The notes beneath the pieces are model-generated. The model did no database searches. It saw only the letters and a program-made list of their open reading frames with translations, and had not been told where the DNA came from. Position numbers and translations under genes: made by a program. 64,000 nucleotides of DNA from the NCBI GenBank assembly GCA_964419335.1, contig CAYQOX010000016.1, positions 17,639 to 81,638 on the forward strand. The letters are read 5' to 3'. Source of the stretch: CAYQOX01 sp964419335. Its GTDB lineage: Bacteria; Hinthialibacterota; Hinthialibacteria; Hinthialibacterales; Hinthialibacteraceae. Below are positions 42,649 through 51,319 of the stretch, in pieces (the first letter of the stretch is position 1; every line of letters begins with the position of its first letter).

Positions 42649-43406
42649 AAGAATCTCAAACCTACTCCGCTTTCGCTGAAATTTATGATCGCGTCATGAG
42701 GGATGTGGACTACGACAGTTGGGCGATGCACATTATCAATCTTGCTCAACAATACGGAATCGAAGTGAACAAGATATTGGACATTGCTTGCGGGACCGGA
42801 AGTTTCGTTGTGCGTCTGGCGCGGCAAGGTTATGAGGTTAGCGGTATCGATTATTCCCAGCCGATGATTGATCTCGCCAAAAAGAAACTACGGGAGGATG
42901 AGCTCAAGGTCCCTATTTATCAAGCTTCGATGGATTCATTTTCACATCTGAAGGTTGAACGTGATTATGACCTTATCACGTGTCTTTATGACAGCCTTAA
43001 TTACATTTTAAAAGAGAAAGAGGTCATGCAGTGTTTTGCTGAAGTTTATAATCATTTACGCTCGGGGGGCGCCTTTATTTTTGATGTGACCACAGAATAC
43101 AATCTATTGCATAACTTTGCCGGATATGTTTTTGCGGAAAATTTTGAAGATGCTTCCTACATTTGGGAAAATGAATATGATATCGTACGAAAGATTTGTA
43201 AATCCAAAGTCACCATGTTTATGAAGGAACAGAAGCAATTTAACCGCTATATTGAAGTGCACGTACAGCGAGTCTATTCCAACGCAGATATTCGCGAGAT
43301 GTTGGAAAACGAAGGATTTCAGATTTTAGGCATGTTCCATAATTTGACAGAGAATCCACCACAAAATCAAAGCGAACGAATCCACTTTGTATGCCAAAAG
43401 CCATAA
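42645..43406 (+). CDS. Class I SAM-dependent methyltransferase
   Basis: This 253-residue protein starts inside the last codon of the GT4 gene. It has the SAM-binding motif KILDIACGTGSFVVRLA at about residues 43-59, VSGIDYSQPMIDLAKKKL and the later DLITCLYDSLNYI. The rest (FIFDVTTEYNLLHNF) matches small-molecule or sugar methyltransferases. Coupling to a GT4 enzyme points to methylation of a glycan sugar, which I infer from position only. Confidence 0.88.
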   Translation: MKESQTYSAFAEIYDRVMRDVDYDSWAMHIINLAQQYGIEVNKILDIACGTGSFVVRLARQGYEVSGIDYSQPMIDLAKKKLREDELKVPIYQASMDSFSHLKVERDYDLITCLYDSLNYILKEKEVMQCFAEVYNHLRSGGAFIFDVTTEYNLLHNFAGYVFAENFEDASYIWENEYDIVRKICKSKVTMFMKEQKQFNRYIEVHVQRVYSNADIREMLENEGFQILGMFHNLTENPPQNQSERIHFVCQKP

Positions 43407-43407
43407 T

Positions 43408-43944
43408 TCATCGCCCAGGAGCAGCCATGCCTTCCGGTTTCTCGCGTGTTAAGCGGTAAATCGTCACCAGGATAAAAGCGGTAAGAATGGCTGCCTGAAT
43501 GGAGCGTTTCTTGGCATAGCGGGTATAGAGAAATAAGGCTAATACTAGTAACACGGTTTCTAGAAAAATCCACCAGGGGATAAAGATTTTCAGAGGCGAA
43601 GAGGTCGCATCAAGAACATTGATTCCATCCGGCCAATCATATTCAATAAAAGGCCAGAACCAGGGAACAAAATCAAGATCGCCAAGCAAATGGCTGAAAT
43701 GGCCAACCCCATAGCTATACGCTTTCGTACGACCCCAAATTAGATAAACGATCAACGTGGCAAGACATAATCCCAGTAATGAATGCATAGCGCATCGACC
43801 GTGTGGAGTGAGAGAGAAGACATCGTTGAGAGGTTTGTCGACCAGGTCGGGAATCATTACACCTATGATCACAGGGATCCATTCCACTTTTAAATAACGT
43901 GGGGCTAAGGCTGCCACCGCAACATGTCCAGGGACAGGGTACAT
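43408..43944 (-). CDS. YdjM-like membrane metal-dependent hydrolase
   Basis: This 178-residue protein has PVPGHVAVAALAPRYL at the N-terminus, IPDLVDKPLN, HSLLGLCLATL and the GHFSHLLGDLDFVPWF segment, all with His and Asp at positions typical of the LexA-binding/YdjM-like membrane hydrolase family. It has about four membrane helices. The function of this family is poorly defined. Its stop sits 2 bases from the methyltransferase end on the other strand. Confidence 0.78.
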   Translation of the reverse strand: MYPVPGHVAVAALAPRYLKVEWIPVIIGVMIPDLVDKPLNDVFSLTPHGRCAMHSLLGLCLATLIVYLIWGRTKAYSYGVGHFSHLLGDLDFVPWFWPFIEYDWPDGINVLDATSSPLKIFIPWWIFLETVLLVLALFLYTRYAKKRSIQAAILTAFILVTIYRLTREKPEGMAAPGR

Positions 43945-43992
43945 ATCTCAAACCTCCAATAGTTGTCTCCTCTGTTCAGCTCGCTAGGTTTT

Positions 43993-45315
43993 TCATGTCT
44001 GTTTGGCGGTTACCAATGCCTGTGTGAGTTCAAGGAGATTTTCACAGATAAGGTCTGGTTCAGCGTCTTCCAGATGTTGGCGGGCAGATGGGCCAATTGC
44101 TCCTGTCAAGACAGCCGCGCTGGGGCAGGGGATTTGTTTCGCAGCCCAAATATCCGCTTGCGCATCGCCCACTACCAACACCTTGGAAGGATCGGGAAGA
44201 GACCCCGGATCGTGGCTGAATAGGTTTGTTACATTTCCTTCGGGATAAATGGCCCGTAAAAAAGGGAAAGGGTGCGGTTTGCCGATACTTTTCATGATTT
44301 GTTGACGGTGGAGTTGTTTTTCTGCCTCCTCGACCTCGTCAAAGGTGACAATACGATTCGGTTCGAAGTAGGAAAGCATATCCCACTTTTGCAAGGGAGT
44401 CATGATTTCCATACGTGGACGTCCGGTGGCGATACCCAGGGTGTAACCCGCTTCCTTTAATTGGGTAAGGCATTGGTGGGTATTCTCCCGACCTAACAGG
44501 GGTTCTTCATTATGGATTAAGCCAGGTTTAGGGCGATACATGACCGGACGATTATAAGTTTTTTCGTAAAGTTCTTCACCCAGATACCATTTTTGGAAAA
44601 GATCGCGGCAGTCATGCCATAAGGCCGTATTGCGTCCAAAGAGTGGAATACGTAATGACGGGTGTCGTTGCAGGAGGGTATTGAGTTCATCCAGCAGGTG
44701 CAAGCCTTTGATATCGGGATGGAAATCGTCCATCAATTGTACGGCGATGTTTTTAAGTGGTGCGACCAGACGTTTTTGGCGGCGAAAATAATTTCCCCAT
44801 AAGTGGAAATCTTTCAGTCGCAAAAATTGCGACCAACTGCCTTGGGTTGCAATGGAGCGGAGATCGTCCCATACAGGTTCAAGTGAATCTTTGGCTTTGA
44901 TCTGGATGGATTGCGCTTTGGCTGGATCTTCGATGGCTTCGGCTTGGAAATCCAATTCAAGAAATTCGTTGAAAACGTAAAAAGAGGGAGAAAAGAGAGT
45001 AACTAAATATACTCCCAATGTGAGATAGGCAAGATCCCAATTGCTGTTAATACCGCGGGACTTACAGTTAACGATCATTTGCCGAGGTAAGAACTTACGC
45101 CAATCGGTGCGATTCCCTCGAATCAAACGATTGTAGTATAAGTCCATGACGGGTGTGTATTCTTGGGGGCTGAGTCCCAAGAAAGCGGGGCTTTCTAAAA
45201 TATCACGAACGACAAGGCCGGCTGTATCCCAATAGGCTTCTTCGCTAGTGAGTACACCATCCATATCCAGGATGATCATTTCGATGTTTTTGAGTGTGGA
45301 TGGAAGTTCTGCCAT
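43993..45315 (-). CDS. HAD-family hydrolase, extended form
   Basis: The 440-residue protein carries all HAD motifs: DMDGVL near residue 18 (nucleophile Asp), IATGR at about 306, KPHPF at about 360 and VVGDAQADI at about 395. The region between motifs I and II is about 200 residues longer than in typical HAD enzymes and rich in Trp, Phe and Leu, which may form a large cap. The substrate is unknown. It lies in a minus-strand run between the YdjM-like gene and mqnE, with an unexplained 95-base gap before mqnE. Confidence 0.85.
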   Translation of the reverse strand: MAELPSTLKNIEMIILDMDGVLTSEEAYWDTAGLVVRDILESPAFLGLSPQEYTPVMDLYYNRLIRGNRTDWRKFLPRQMIVNCKSRGINSNWDLAYLTLGVYLVTLFSPSFYVFNEFLELDFQAEAIEDPAKAQSIQIKAKDSLEPVWDDLRSIATQGSWSQFLRLKDFHLWGNYFRRQKRLVAPLKNIAVQLMDDFHPDIKGLHLLDELNTLLQRHPSLRIPLFGRNTALWHDCRDLFQKWYLGEELYEKTYNRPVMYRPKPGLIHNEEPLLGRENTHQCLTQLKEAGYTLGIATGRPRMEIMTPLQKWDMLSYFEPNRIVTFDEVEEAEKQLHRQQIMKSIGKPHPFPFLRAIYPEGNVTNLFSHDPGSLPDPSKVLVVGDAQADIWAAKQIPCPSAAVLTGAIGPSARQHLEDAEPDLICENLLELTQALVTAKQT

Positions 45316-45410
45316 AATTTATTCAATAGTATCTCTCGTATTATTTGGTGCGTAAATGTAGACAATCTCATAATCGGATGGAATAGCCCATGATAATAGG
45401 AGAATAGGAT

Positions 45411-46505
45411 TTACGCCACCGCTGTAGGAAGGGGTTGTGTGCGTTTCACTGGGTTAAATAAAGTATCACGTTCAATGGGTACTCGTCCCGCTTCTTCGAT
45501 TAAGCGGCGAATCATAGAGACCGTTAGGATTTTCGGCGAGGTTGAACCGGCCATGTGGACGATTTTTTCATCAATGACCGTCCCATCGAAATCATCGGCG
45601 CCGAAATTGAGCATGACCTGAGCGCTATTCACCCCAAGCATAGTCCAATAGGACTTAATATGGGGGAAATTATCCAAATAAATACGGGATATGGCATGAA
45701 CGCGCAGGTCTTTCAATCCGGTACACATCACCCCTGTTAAGCGAGTATTGCGTGATTGAAAGCGCAGTGGGATAAAAGTGAGAAAACCACCGGTTTCGTC
45801 CTGAAGTGGGCGAAGATGGCTAAGATGATCGACAATTTCCTCGGGACGCTCGATGTGGCCGTAGAGCATTGTGGCGTTGCTGCGTAAACCGAAATGGTGG
45901 GCGATGCGATGGACGTCAAGCCATTCCTCGACGTAGAGTTTTCCTGGACACATGGATTCACGCACCCGTTCATCGAACATTTCAGCCCCTCCTCCTGGAA
46001 GAGAGCCTAATCCCGCCTCGACGAGGTCGGTAAGTACTTGTTCGATCGAGCGGTTTGATATACGGGCGAGGTGGGAGATTTCTACAGCGGTAAAACATTT
46101 AAGGTGGATTTGAGGGAATTGCCTTTTTAGTGCGCGGAGCAGATCGAGGTAGTACTCGTAGGGTAATTCGGGATGGAGACCGCCTACGATGTGAAATTCG
46201 GTGGCTCCCATCTCCACACCCTGTTGAGCACGGGTGAGCATTTCCTCGATGGAGTAGGTGAATCCTCCCTCTTCTTTTGGTTTACGAGCGAAAGCACAAA
46301 AACGGCAGGAATCAATACAAACGTTACTGTAATTGATATGGCGATTGATGATGTAATAGACGTAATTTTGGTTCCAGCGCTGCCGGATATGTTCTGCCAT
46401 CCGGCCTAAGGCATGGATGTTGGGGGTATTAAAAAGGAAAAGCGCTTCTTCTTCGTTAATGCGTTTTCCAGCAAGAATTTTATCTTCGAGTTGGTTGATC
46501 TTCAT
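45411..46505 (-). CDS. mqnE: Aminofutalosine synthase (radical SAM)
   Basis: The 364-residue protein has the radical-SAM cluster CIDSCRFCAF after NRHINYSNV, then IVGGLHPELPYEYYLDLL, LKCFTAVEI and SLPGGGAEMFDERVRESMCP with KLYVEEWLDVHRIAHHFGLR. This set is characteristic of MqnE, which makes aminofutalosine in the futalosine menaquinone pathway. GGAT lies before the ATG. No other mqn gene is in the window. It supports menaquinone-based respiration. Confidence 0.93.
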   Translation of the reverse strand: MKINQLEDKILAGKRINEEEALFLFNTPNIHALGRMAEHIRQRWNQNYVYYIINRHINYSNVCIDSCRFCAFARKPKEEGGFTYSIEEMLTRAQQGVEMGATEFHIVGGLHPELPYEYYLDLLRALKRQFPQIHLKCFTAVEISHLARISNRSIEQVLTDLVEAGLGSLPGGGAEMFDERVRESMCPGKLYVEEWLDVHRIAHHFGLRSNATMLYGHIERPEEIVDHLSHLRPLQDETGGFLTFIPLRFQSRNTRLTGVMCTGLKDLRVHAISRIYLDNFPHIKSYWTMLGVNSAQVMLNFGADDFDGTVIDEKIVHMAGSTSPKILTVSMIRRLIEEAGRVPIERDTLFNPVKRTQPLPTAVA

Positions 46506-46639
46506 TCAATTCATCCAATGGAATACAAAAAAGGTAGATAATACATTCTCTCTAATTGTGTCACCATGGAAGCATTTAGAGAAGTGGGAGAGGACATTAA
46601 ATGGACTGTGAGAGTCTATGGGAGGTTTGTTAGGTTGAT

Positions 46640-47119
46640 TTAGATAAGATTCACGATCAATTGGACTTCGCCGCGGGTGATACGTAATTCTTCGGCGATC
46701 TTTTCTGCCGGCCAGCCTTCTTTGTAGAGTTGGATAATCTTGTCTCGATTTTGGTGATTACCCTGACCTTGAGGTGTGGATAAGGGAACGACACGGGTTA
46801 CGGTAGAATCAGAGGGGGGAGGGGGTGGTTCTTCCATCTCTTTGAGTTTGGCTTCGAGGTGATCGGCCAAGGATTGTATGGATTGGTTTTGTTGTTTCAT
46901 TTTGGTAAGTTGATTCTCGGTATAACATTCAACATCTTGAACTAGGCTGACCATGGCTTGTTGAACTTTACGGAGATCCTGGGCTGAGAGAGGGGGGGCT
47001 TCTGGCGGGCGGGTAGATTGCTCATATTCCAGCTGCTTAATGCGAGCTTTCAGTTGCAGCACCCACATCAACAAGCCGATCATGGCGATTGCCAAGAGCA
47101 TATCCATTAATGTGATCAT
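46640..47119 (-). CDS. Membrane-anchored coiled-coil protein with HTH-like C-terminus (DUF6115/SwrB-like)
   Basis: The ATG at 47119 (MITLMDMLL) has GAGGAA 6 bases upstream. The 159-residue protein has one N-terminal membrane helix (about 1-22), a coiled-coil region (about 30-105), a Pro-rich linker (PPPPPSD) and a C-terminal helix-turn-helix-like end (RDKIIQLYKEGWPAEKIAEE, LRITRGEVQLIVNLI). This layout recalls DUF6115 and SwrB, a flagellar-assembly factor in Bacillus. The acidic small gene lies directly upstream on the same strand. A flagellar role is inferred. Confidence 0.6.
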   Translation of the reverse strand: MITLMDMLLAIAMIGLLMWVLQLKARIKQLEYEQSTRPPEAPPLSAQDLRKVQQAMVSLVQDVECYTENQLTKMKQQNQSIQSLADHLEAKLKEMEEPPPPPSDSTVTRVVPLSTPQGQGNHQNRDKIIQLYKEGWPAEKIAEELRITRGEVQLIVNLI

Positions 47120-47163
47120 GAAATTCCTCAACCTGCATAATCTCATGGGGCTTAATGTATCAT

Positions 47164-47487
47164 TTAAGCCTGAATATCAAGATGGGTTCCGTGTATACCA
47201 TCGCTGAGCCGGGTTTTCGGTTCTTCTTCACCTTCTTCTTCTGTTTTAGCCCGACGGCGAAGACGTTGACGACGTTGATCCCCACGAGGGTTATCTTCTT
47301 CGTTGATTTTGTCGCTGTCCTCTTGTTCCTCGGCTTCCTGAACTGTGTTCAGTTTTTCCTCGACTTCGTCTTGCATCGAATCGTTGATGAGAGAAGGCGC
47401 GAATTGAGCTTGTGTATTTTGTGCTTGCTGTAATTGCTGCATATGAGGCATATTCGCAAGCGGATTTTGGAAGTCAGCAAGTCCCAT
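47164..47487 (-). CDS. Small acidic protein of unknown function
   Basis: The start at 47487 has GGAGAG 6 bases upstream. The 107-residue product is Gln-rich at the N-terminus (MQQLQQAQNTQAQF), then Glu-rich (QDEVEEKLNTVQEAEEQEDSDKINEED) and has an Arg-rich patch (QRRQRLRRRAK). No domain is recognised. It lies 44 bases upstream of the SwrB-like gene, so they are probably co-transcribed. Low complexity and the good ribosome site make it a real but disordered protein. Confidence 0.6.
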   Translation of the reverse strand: MGLADFQNPLANMPHMQQLQQAQNTQAQFAPSLINDSMQDEVEEKLNTVQEAEEQEDSDKINEEDNPRGDQRRQRLRRRAKTEEEGEEEPKTRLSDGIHGTHLDIQA

Positions 47488-47646
47488 GACCGCTCTCCTT
47501 CCTCGTGCCCATATTCAATGGGGAATGTCAAAGGTTGAATTTCTACCATTTAAAGTATATTGATTAAACTGTATTATATCATGATTTTATAGATTGCAAG
47601 ATAAAATTACCAATTCTTGTCAGCAAAATCATGATCTTCGAACAAG

Positions 47647-48741
47647 TTACTCCTCGTAAAGTGAATTAAATTTCACTCCATGGGTCAGAGTTAACACGGG
47701 AGCCGAATGGCGTGCGCTCATTGGGCGAAGGCGTTCGAGAATTTCTCTGGCGTCTGAATTTGGCCAACGGGGATAGAGAATTTCGAAGTAAGAGACATAG
47801 TCAGTTCCTCGCAGTTCTTTGTTTGGATCTTCGAGATAGGGAAATGTATCCGGTTTGTTTGCCCACTCCGAGGCGAGTTCATAGGCCATCTTGAGGGTAC
47901 AGTCATTGGGTGATTGGTAGTTAAAGAGATCTACCCCGTTTACTCGGGCTATTTCGGCAGCAATGGTTTGAGGGAAGAGGGCAAAATGGGTGTACCATAT
48001 ACCACGCATTCCCTCGCTGCGATGAACCTCATGAGGCATGTGACCATCCTCTGCGATTTGCGTTTCAATAAAGGTTTTCCAACGATCGATCCCTTTCTCC
48101 ATGAGGTCTTGGTCTTCGAGATAAGCGGCGCAGGACATGACCAGAACGAGTCCCCAATTGCCCCAGTTGTTATCACGGTTCATGGTATTCATGGGCAAGG
48201 CTTTTTCGCGGAGAAAAGTGTTGAAAGCTTGCTCATGGTTTTTTGTCCAATGTTCTGAGCCACGGATCAAGTCGGCGGCGAAAATCATTGCAGGAAAGTG
48301 ATAACTAAACGAAAGGGTGGAATCATCCTTTTTACTCATGCTTTTTATGCCGGTTGCCCAATCATAAGCCAAGCGGGCCGCGGTTTGGGAATAAACCTCG
48401 TTTTCGGTGATGCAATAAGCTAAGGCAAGTTGGTAAGCGATGTTGGCGTCGTTTTGTAAAACCGCTTTGGATTGGGTATGTCCTTCAGCGTCGCGGTAAT
48501 AGCCAGGAATGTACCAATGTTCTGGTACAGATGCCGTGCGATCGATTTCTTGATCGGCGATTTTTTTCATTTCAATGTACGCTGAATAGGTTGGTTGCTG
48601 CTTGGCTTCGATCTTTTGTTTGAGTTCTTTTATTTTTGTATCAGGAATAAGTACGGCTTTGAATTCTATTTCCGCCTGAGAAATGGGAACCAATACAATT
48701 AAATATAACGTTGCGAGTAGGAAGATTATTGATTTTTCCAT
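47647..48741 (-). CDS. Exported alginate-lyase-family protein
   Basis: A 364-residue protein with a signal peptide (about residues 1-23, ending PISQA). It has the alginate_lyase (PF05426) pattern: VPEHWYIPGYYRDAEGHTQSKAVLQNDANIAYQLALAY, then SKKDDSTLSFSYHFPAMIFAADLI, NRDNNWGNWGLVLVMS and HMPHEVHRSEGMRGIWYTHFAL. These correspond to the alpha-helical barrel of PL5-like lyases, which cleave alginate or related polyuronates. GAGG precedes the ATG. It stands alone, divergent from the arsenical operon. Confidence 0.8.
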   Translation of the reverse strand: MEKSIIFLLATLYLIVLVPISQAEIEFKAVLIPDTKIKELKQKIEAKQQPTYSAYIEMKKIADQEIDRTASVPEHWYIPGYYRDAEGHTQSKAVLQNDANIAYQLALAYCITENEVYSQTAARLAYDWATGIKSMSKKDDSTLSFSYHFPAMIFAADLIRGSEHWTKNHEQAFNTFLREKALPMNTMNRDNNWGNWGLVLVMSCAAYLEDQDLMEKGIDRWKTFIETQIAEDGHMPHEVHRSEGMRGIWYTHFALFPQTIAAEIARVNGVDLFNYQSPNDCTLKMAYELASEWANKPDTFPYLEDPNKELRGTDYVSYFEILYPRWPNSDAREILERLRPMSARHSAPVLTLTHGVKFNSLYEE

Positions 48742-48852
48742 AATGCCTCTTATGAATAGATTTTATATTTTCATTAATGTCTTCAGTTTAATCGATTAGA
48801 GGAAGAAACGTCCATAGGAATTTGATAATTTATTTATTTTTAGATCATGTTA

Positions 48853-48888
48853 TTGACATAATTGGTTATTTGGCTAAAATGCCAAATA
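48853..48888 (+). promoter_or_regulatory. Promoter with overlapping palindromic operator (ArsR site)
   Basis: TTGACA (48853-48858), 16 bases, TAAAAT (48875-48880). The -10 box is exactly the spacer of a perfect inverted repeat, TATTTGGC (48867-48874) and GCCAAATA (48881-48888). A repressor bound there would cover the -10 element. The ArsR-family gene is the second gene of the operon, so autoregulation is the natural reading. About 45 bases of leader remain before the first gene. Confidence 0.75.
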
Positions 48889-48931
48889 GAATGTTTTTGA
48901 ATCATGTTGAGGAGTGTAAGGAGAAGGAAAA

Positions 48932-49618
48932 ATGGGTAAGAAGATTCAACGAAGAAAATGGATGGGAGCCGCAGGAATGGCAGCCGTTACCGGAATGGTC
49001 GGTCATAAAGCCTTTGGACAAGAAAGTGAAGAAAAATTGAAAATTGTAGGGATCAATTGTAGTCCTCGAAAGGAAATGACCACATCGGCTTCATTGAAAG
49101 TATGTTTGGAAGCGGCTAAAAAGAAAAATCCGGATTTGGAAACCGAGTTGATTGAACTGGGTGAGTATAGTATACCTCCTCAAGTGGCAGCAGGCTTGCC
49201 ATTAAAAGAGGGAGAAAAGGATGATTTTCCCAAAATCGTAGAGAAATTGGAAGATCCTTCTGTCGCAGGGATTGTTATTGGTTCACCAGTGTATTTCAAC
49301 AATATGACGGCTTTATGTAAAGCTTTCTTGGATCGATGCATTGTATTTCGCAGAAATGATTTTTCCTTGAGAAACAAAGTCGCCGGAGTATTGGCTATCG
49401 GTGGGGTAAGAAACGGAGGCCAAGAGATTACGATTCAGTCAATTCAGGCGTCCCTGACAGGACAAGATGTCGTTCTGGTTGGTAGTGGAAAACCCACAGG
49501 ACGTATTGGTGCCACGCTTTGGAATCAAGGGAAGATTGAAAATGATGAGTTCGGTACAAGGACTGCGGAAAATCTCGGTGCGCGGATTGCGGAGATGGTG
49601 GAGTTAATTAAACGTTAA
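48932..49618 (+). CDS. Tat-exported FMN reductase/flavodoxin-like protein
   Basis: The ATG at 48932 has AAGGAGAAGG upstream. The 228-residue protein begins with a twin-arginine signal (QRRKWMGAAGMAAVTG, RRxW core; cleavage near AFGQ), so it should be exported folded with its flavin. The rest is an NADPH-dependent FMN reductase fold: KIVGINCSPRK (phosphate-binding start), IVIGSPVYFNNMTALCKAFLDR and AGVLAIGGVRNGG. It is the first gene of the arsenical operon, 22 bases before arsR. It may reduce a metal or nitroaryl group in the periplasm, but there is no NADPH there, so the electron source is unclear. Confidence 0.85.
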   Translation: MGKKIQRRKWMGAAGMAAVTGMVGHKAFGQESEEKLKIVGINCSPRKEMTTSASLKVCLEAAKKKNPDLETELIELGEYSIPPQVAAGLPLKEGEKDDFPKIVEKLEDPSVAGIVIGSPVYFNNMTALCKAFLDRCIVFRRNDFSLRNKVAGVLAIGGVRNGGQEITIQSIQASLTGQDVVLVGSGKPTGRIGATLWNQGKIENDEFGTRTAENLGARIAEMVELIKR

Positions 49619-49640
49619 ATAAATAAGGTATAAGTTTTCG

Positions 49641-49958
49641 ATGGATGAGAAAACAAGACGTCAGTTAGAAGTAAGGGCGAGAATTGTTAAGTCTTTAGCC
49701 CATCCCGCCCGGTTATTCGTGGTGCAAACCTTGCTCGAAGGCGAGCGGTGTGTTTGTGAACTTACGGAGTTGATCGGTTCGGATATATCAACAGTGTCAA
49801 AACATCTCGCCCTTTTAAAGAATGCCGGAATTATCCAAGATGAAAAACGGGGGAATAAAATCTTTTATAAACTGAGGACCCCATGCTTGGTGAATTTTTT
49901 ACAGTGCGTGGAGCGGGTCATTGATGAATCCCGGCAAGATTATATGGAGATCGTGTAA
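49641..49958 (+). CDS. ArsR-family metal-responsive repressor
   Basis: This 105-residue winged-helix protein has the HTH core VVQTLLEGERCVCELTELIG, DISTVSKHLALLKNAGII and GNKIFYKL. The CVC in the recognition-helix region is the classic ArsR/SmtB metal-binding pair, with a further Cys in TPCLV and QCV possibly completing the thiolate site. It most likely binds the palindrome at the operon promoter and releases it on binding As(III), Sb(III) or a soft metal. It sits between the FMN reductase and permease genes. Confidence 0.93.
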   Translation: MDEKTRRQLEVRARIVKSLAHPARLFVVQTLLEGERCVCELTELIGSDISTVSKHLALLKNAGIIQDEKRGNKIFYKLRTPCLVNFLQCVERVIDESRQDYMEIV

Positions 49959-50014
49959 ATTTTTTTACTTTTTTAGTTGGTATTTTGGCAAAATAGGCAA
50001 CCGAGGGAAACAAC

Positions 50015-51316
50015 ATGAATTGGAAAGAAGAGTGGAAAAAACTTGTATTGATCATTGGGGTGTTTCTCGTATGTTTTACTTTACCAGTAGAATCACCCCG
50101 GTTTCAAAATGCTCTATTAGAATCGTTCTATTTAGTGAAATGGTATGCGCAAGAACATGTGCTCTTGTGCTTGGTTCCGGCATTTTTTATCGCAGGGGCT
50201 GTCGCGGTCTTCATTAGCCAAAATGCGGTCATGAAGTACCTTGGTCCAAGGGCGCCCAAAGTACTTGCTTATGGGGTGGGTTCGGTTTCAGGCACCATTT
50301 TGGCGGTTTGTTCATGCACAGTTTTACCGCTCTTCGCAGGGATTTATCGTATGGGAGCAGGCCTTGGTCCGGCAACCGCGTTTCTTTATTCCGGTCCCGC
50401 AATTAATGTCTTGGCAATCGTGTTAACAGCCAACGTGCTAGGGTGGCAGTTAGGATTTGCGCGAGCCCTCGGGGCAGTCTTGTTTAGCATTGTCATTGGG
50501 CTTTTGATGCATTTCTTCTTTCGGAAGGAAGAGATGGAAAAAGCCAATGGCATGGCGATGATGGAAGAGGAAGTCCCCAAGCGTTCCTTATGGCAAAATG
50601 CTTTCTATTTTTTCGTCTTGATTGGCATCTTGGTTTTTGCCAATTGGGCAAAACCAGAGAATGAAACAGGATTCTGGTATGGGATTTATTCTTTTAAGTG
50701 GTTATTGACGGCTGGCTTTGGAATAATTTTAGCGGTTTTATTGTGGCTTTGGTTTCAGGCGGCTTGGTGGAAAGTCGTTCTTGCTTTTGCACCGGCGGCT
50801 CTTTTGGCGATCACTTATCCAAATCTACCGGTGCTATCGTTTACGGCAGGTTTTGTTGGTTTGTCTGTGCTGGTTAGCATTAGGCAAGATGAATTGGGTG
50901 AGTGGTTTGAGCAGTCCTGGGGATTTGCGAAACAAATCTTACCGCTCTTATTGTTCGGTGTATTGGTCGCTGGTTTGTTATTGGGGCGCCCGGGACAGGA
51001 AGGACTGATTCCGTCGGAATGGGTAAACGCAGCGGTAGGCGGTAATTCGTTGCAATCGAATTTATTTGCTTCCGTATTTGGCGCTTTTATGTATTTTGCA
51101 ACCCTGACAGAGATTCCCATTTTGCAAGGGTTAATTGGAAGCGGCATGGGAAAAGGGCCTGCGTTGGCGCTTTTGTTGGCTGGCCCCGCATTAAGCCTTC
51201 CCAATATGCTTGTAATTCGGAGCGTATTGGGAACAAAAAAGACGTTAGTCTTTATATCCCTCGTGGTTATTATGGCGACAATGAGCGGGATGATTTTTGG
51301 AGCGATCTGGAGCTAA
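50015..51316 (+). CDS. ArsP/SO_0444-type permease
   Basis: The 433-residue integral membrane protein has about ten helices and the permease motif AVCSCTVLPLFAGIYRMGAGLG, followed by FLYSGPAINVLA. The Cys pair in CSC is conserved in ArsP (organoarsenical exporter) and related PF03773 permeases. A second CPAL-like set appears in the C-terminal half (GPALSLPNMLVI). It likely exports trivalent organoarsenicals or related soft metals across the inner membrane. Its gene is 56 bases from arsR and 3 bases before the TolC gene. Confidence 0.85.
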   Translation: MNWKEEWKKLVLIIGVFLVCFTLPVESPRFQNALLESFYLVKWYAQEHVLLCLVPAFFIAGAVAVFISQNAVMKYLGPRAPKVLAYGVGSVSGTILAVCSCTVLPLFAGIYRMGAGLGPATAFLYSGPAINVLAIVLTANVLGWQLGFARALGAVLFSIVIGLLMHFFFRKEEMEKANGMAMMEEEVPKRSLWQNAFYFFVLIGILVFANWAKPENETGFWYGIYSFKWLLTAGFGIILAVLLWLWFQAAWWKVVLAFAPAALLAITYPNLPVLSFTAGFVGLSVLVSIRQDELGEWFEQSWGFAKQILPLLLFGVLVAGLLLGRPGQEGLIPSEWVNAAVGGNSLQSNLFASVFGAFMYFATLTEIPILQGLIGSGMGKGPALALLLAGPALSLPNMLVIRSVLGTKKTLVFISLVVIMATMSGMIFGAIWS

Positions 51317-51319
51317 GCA

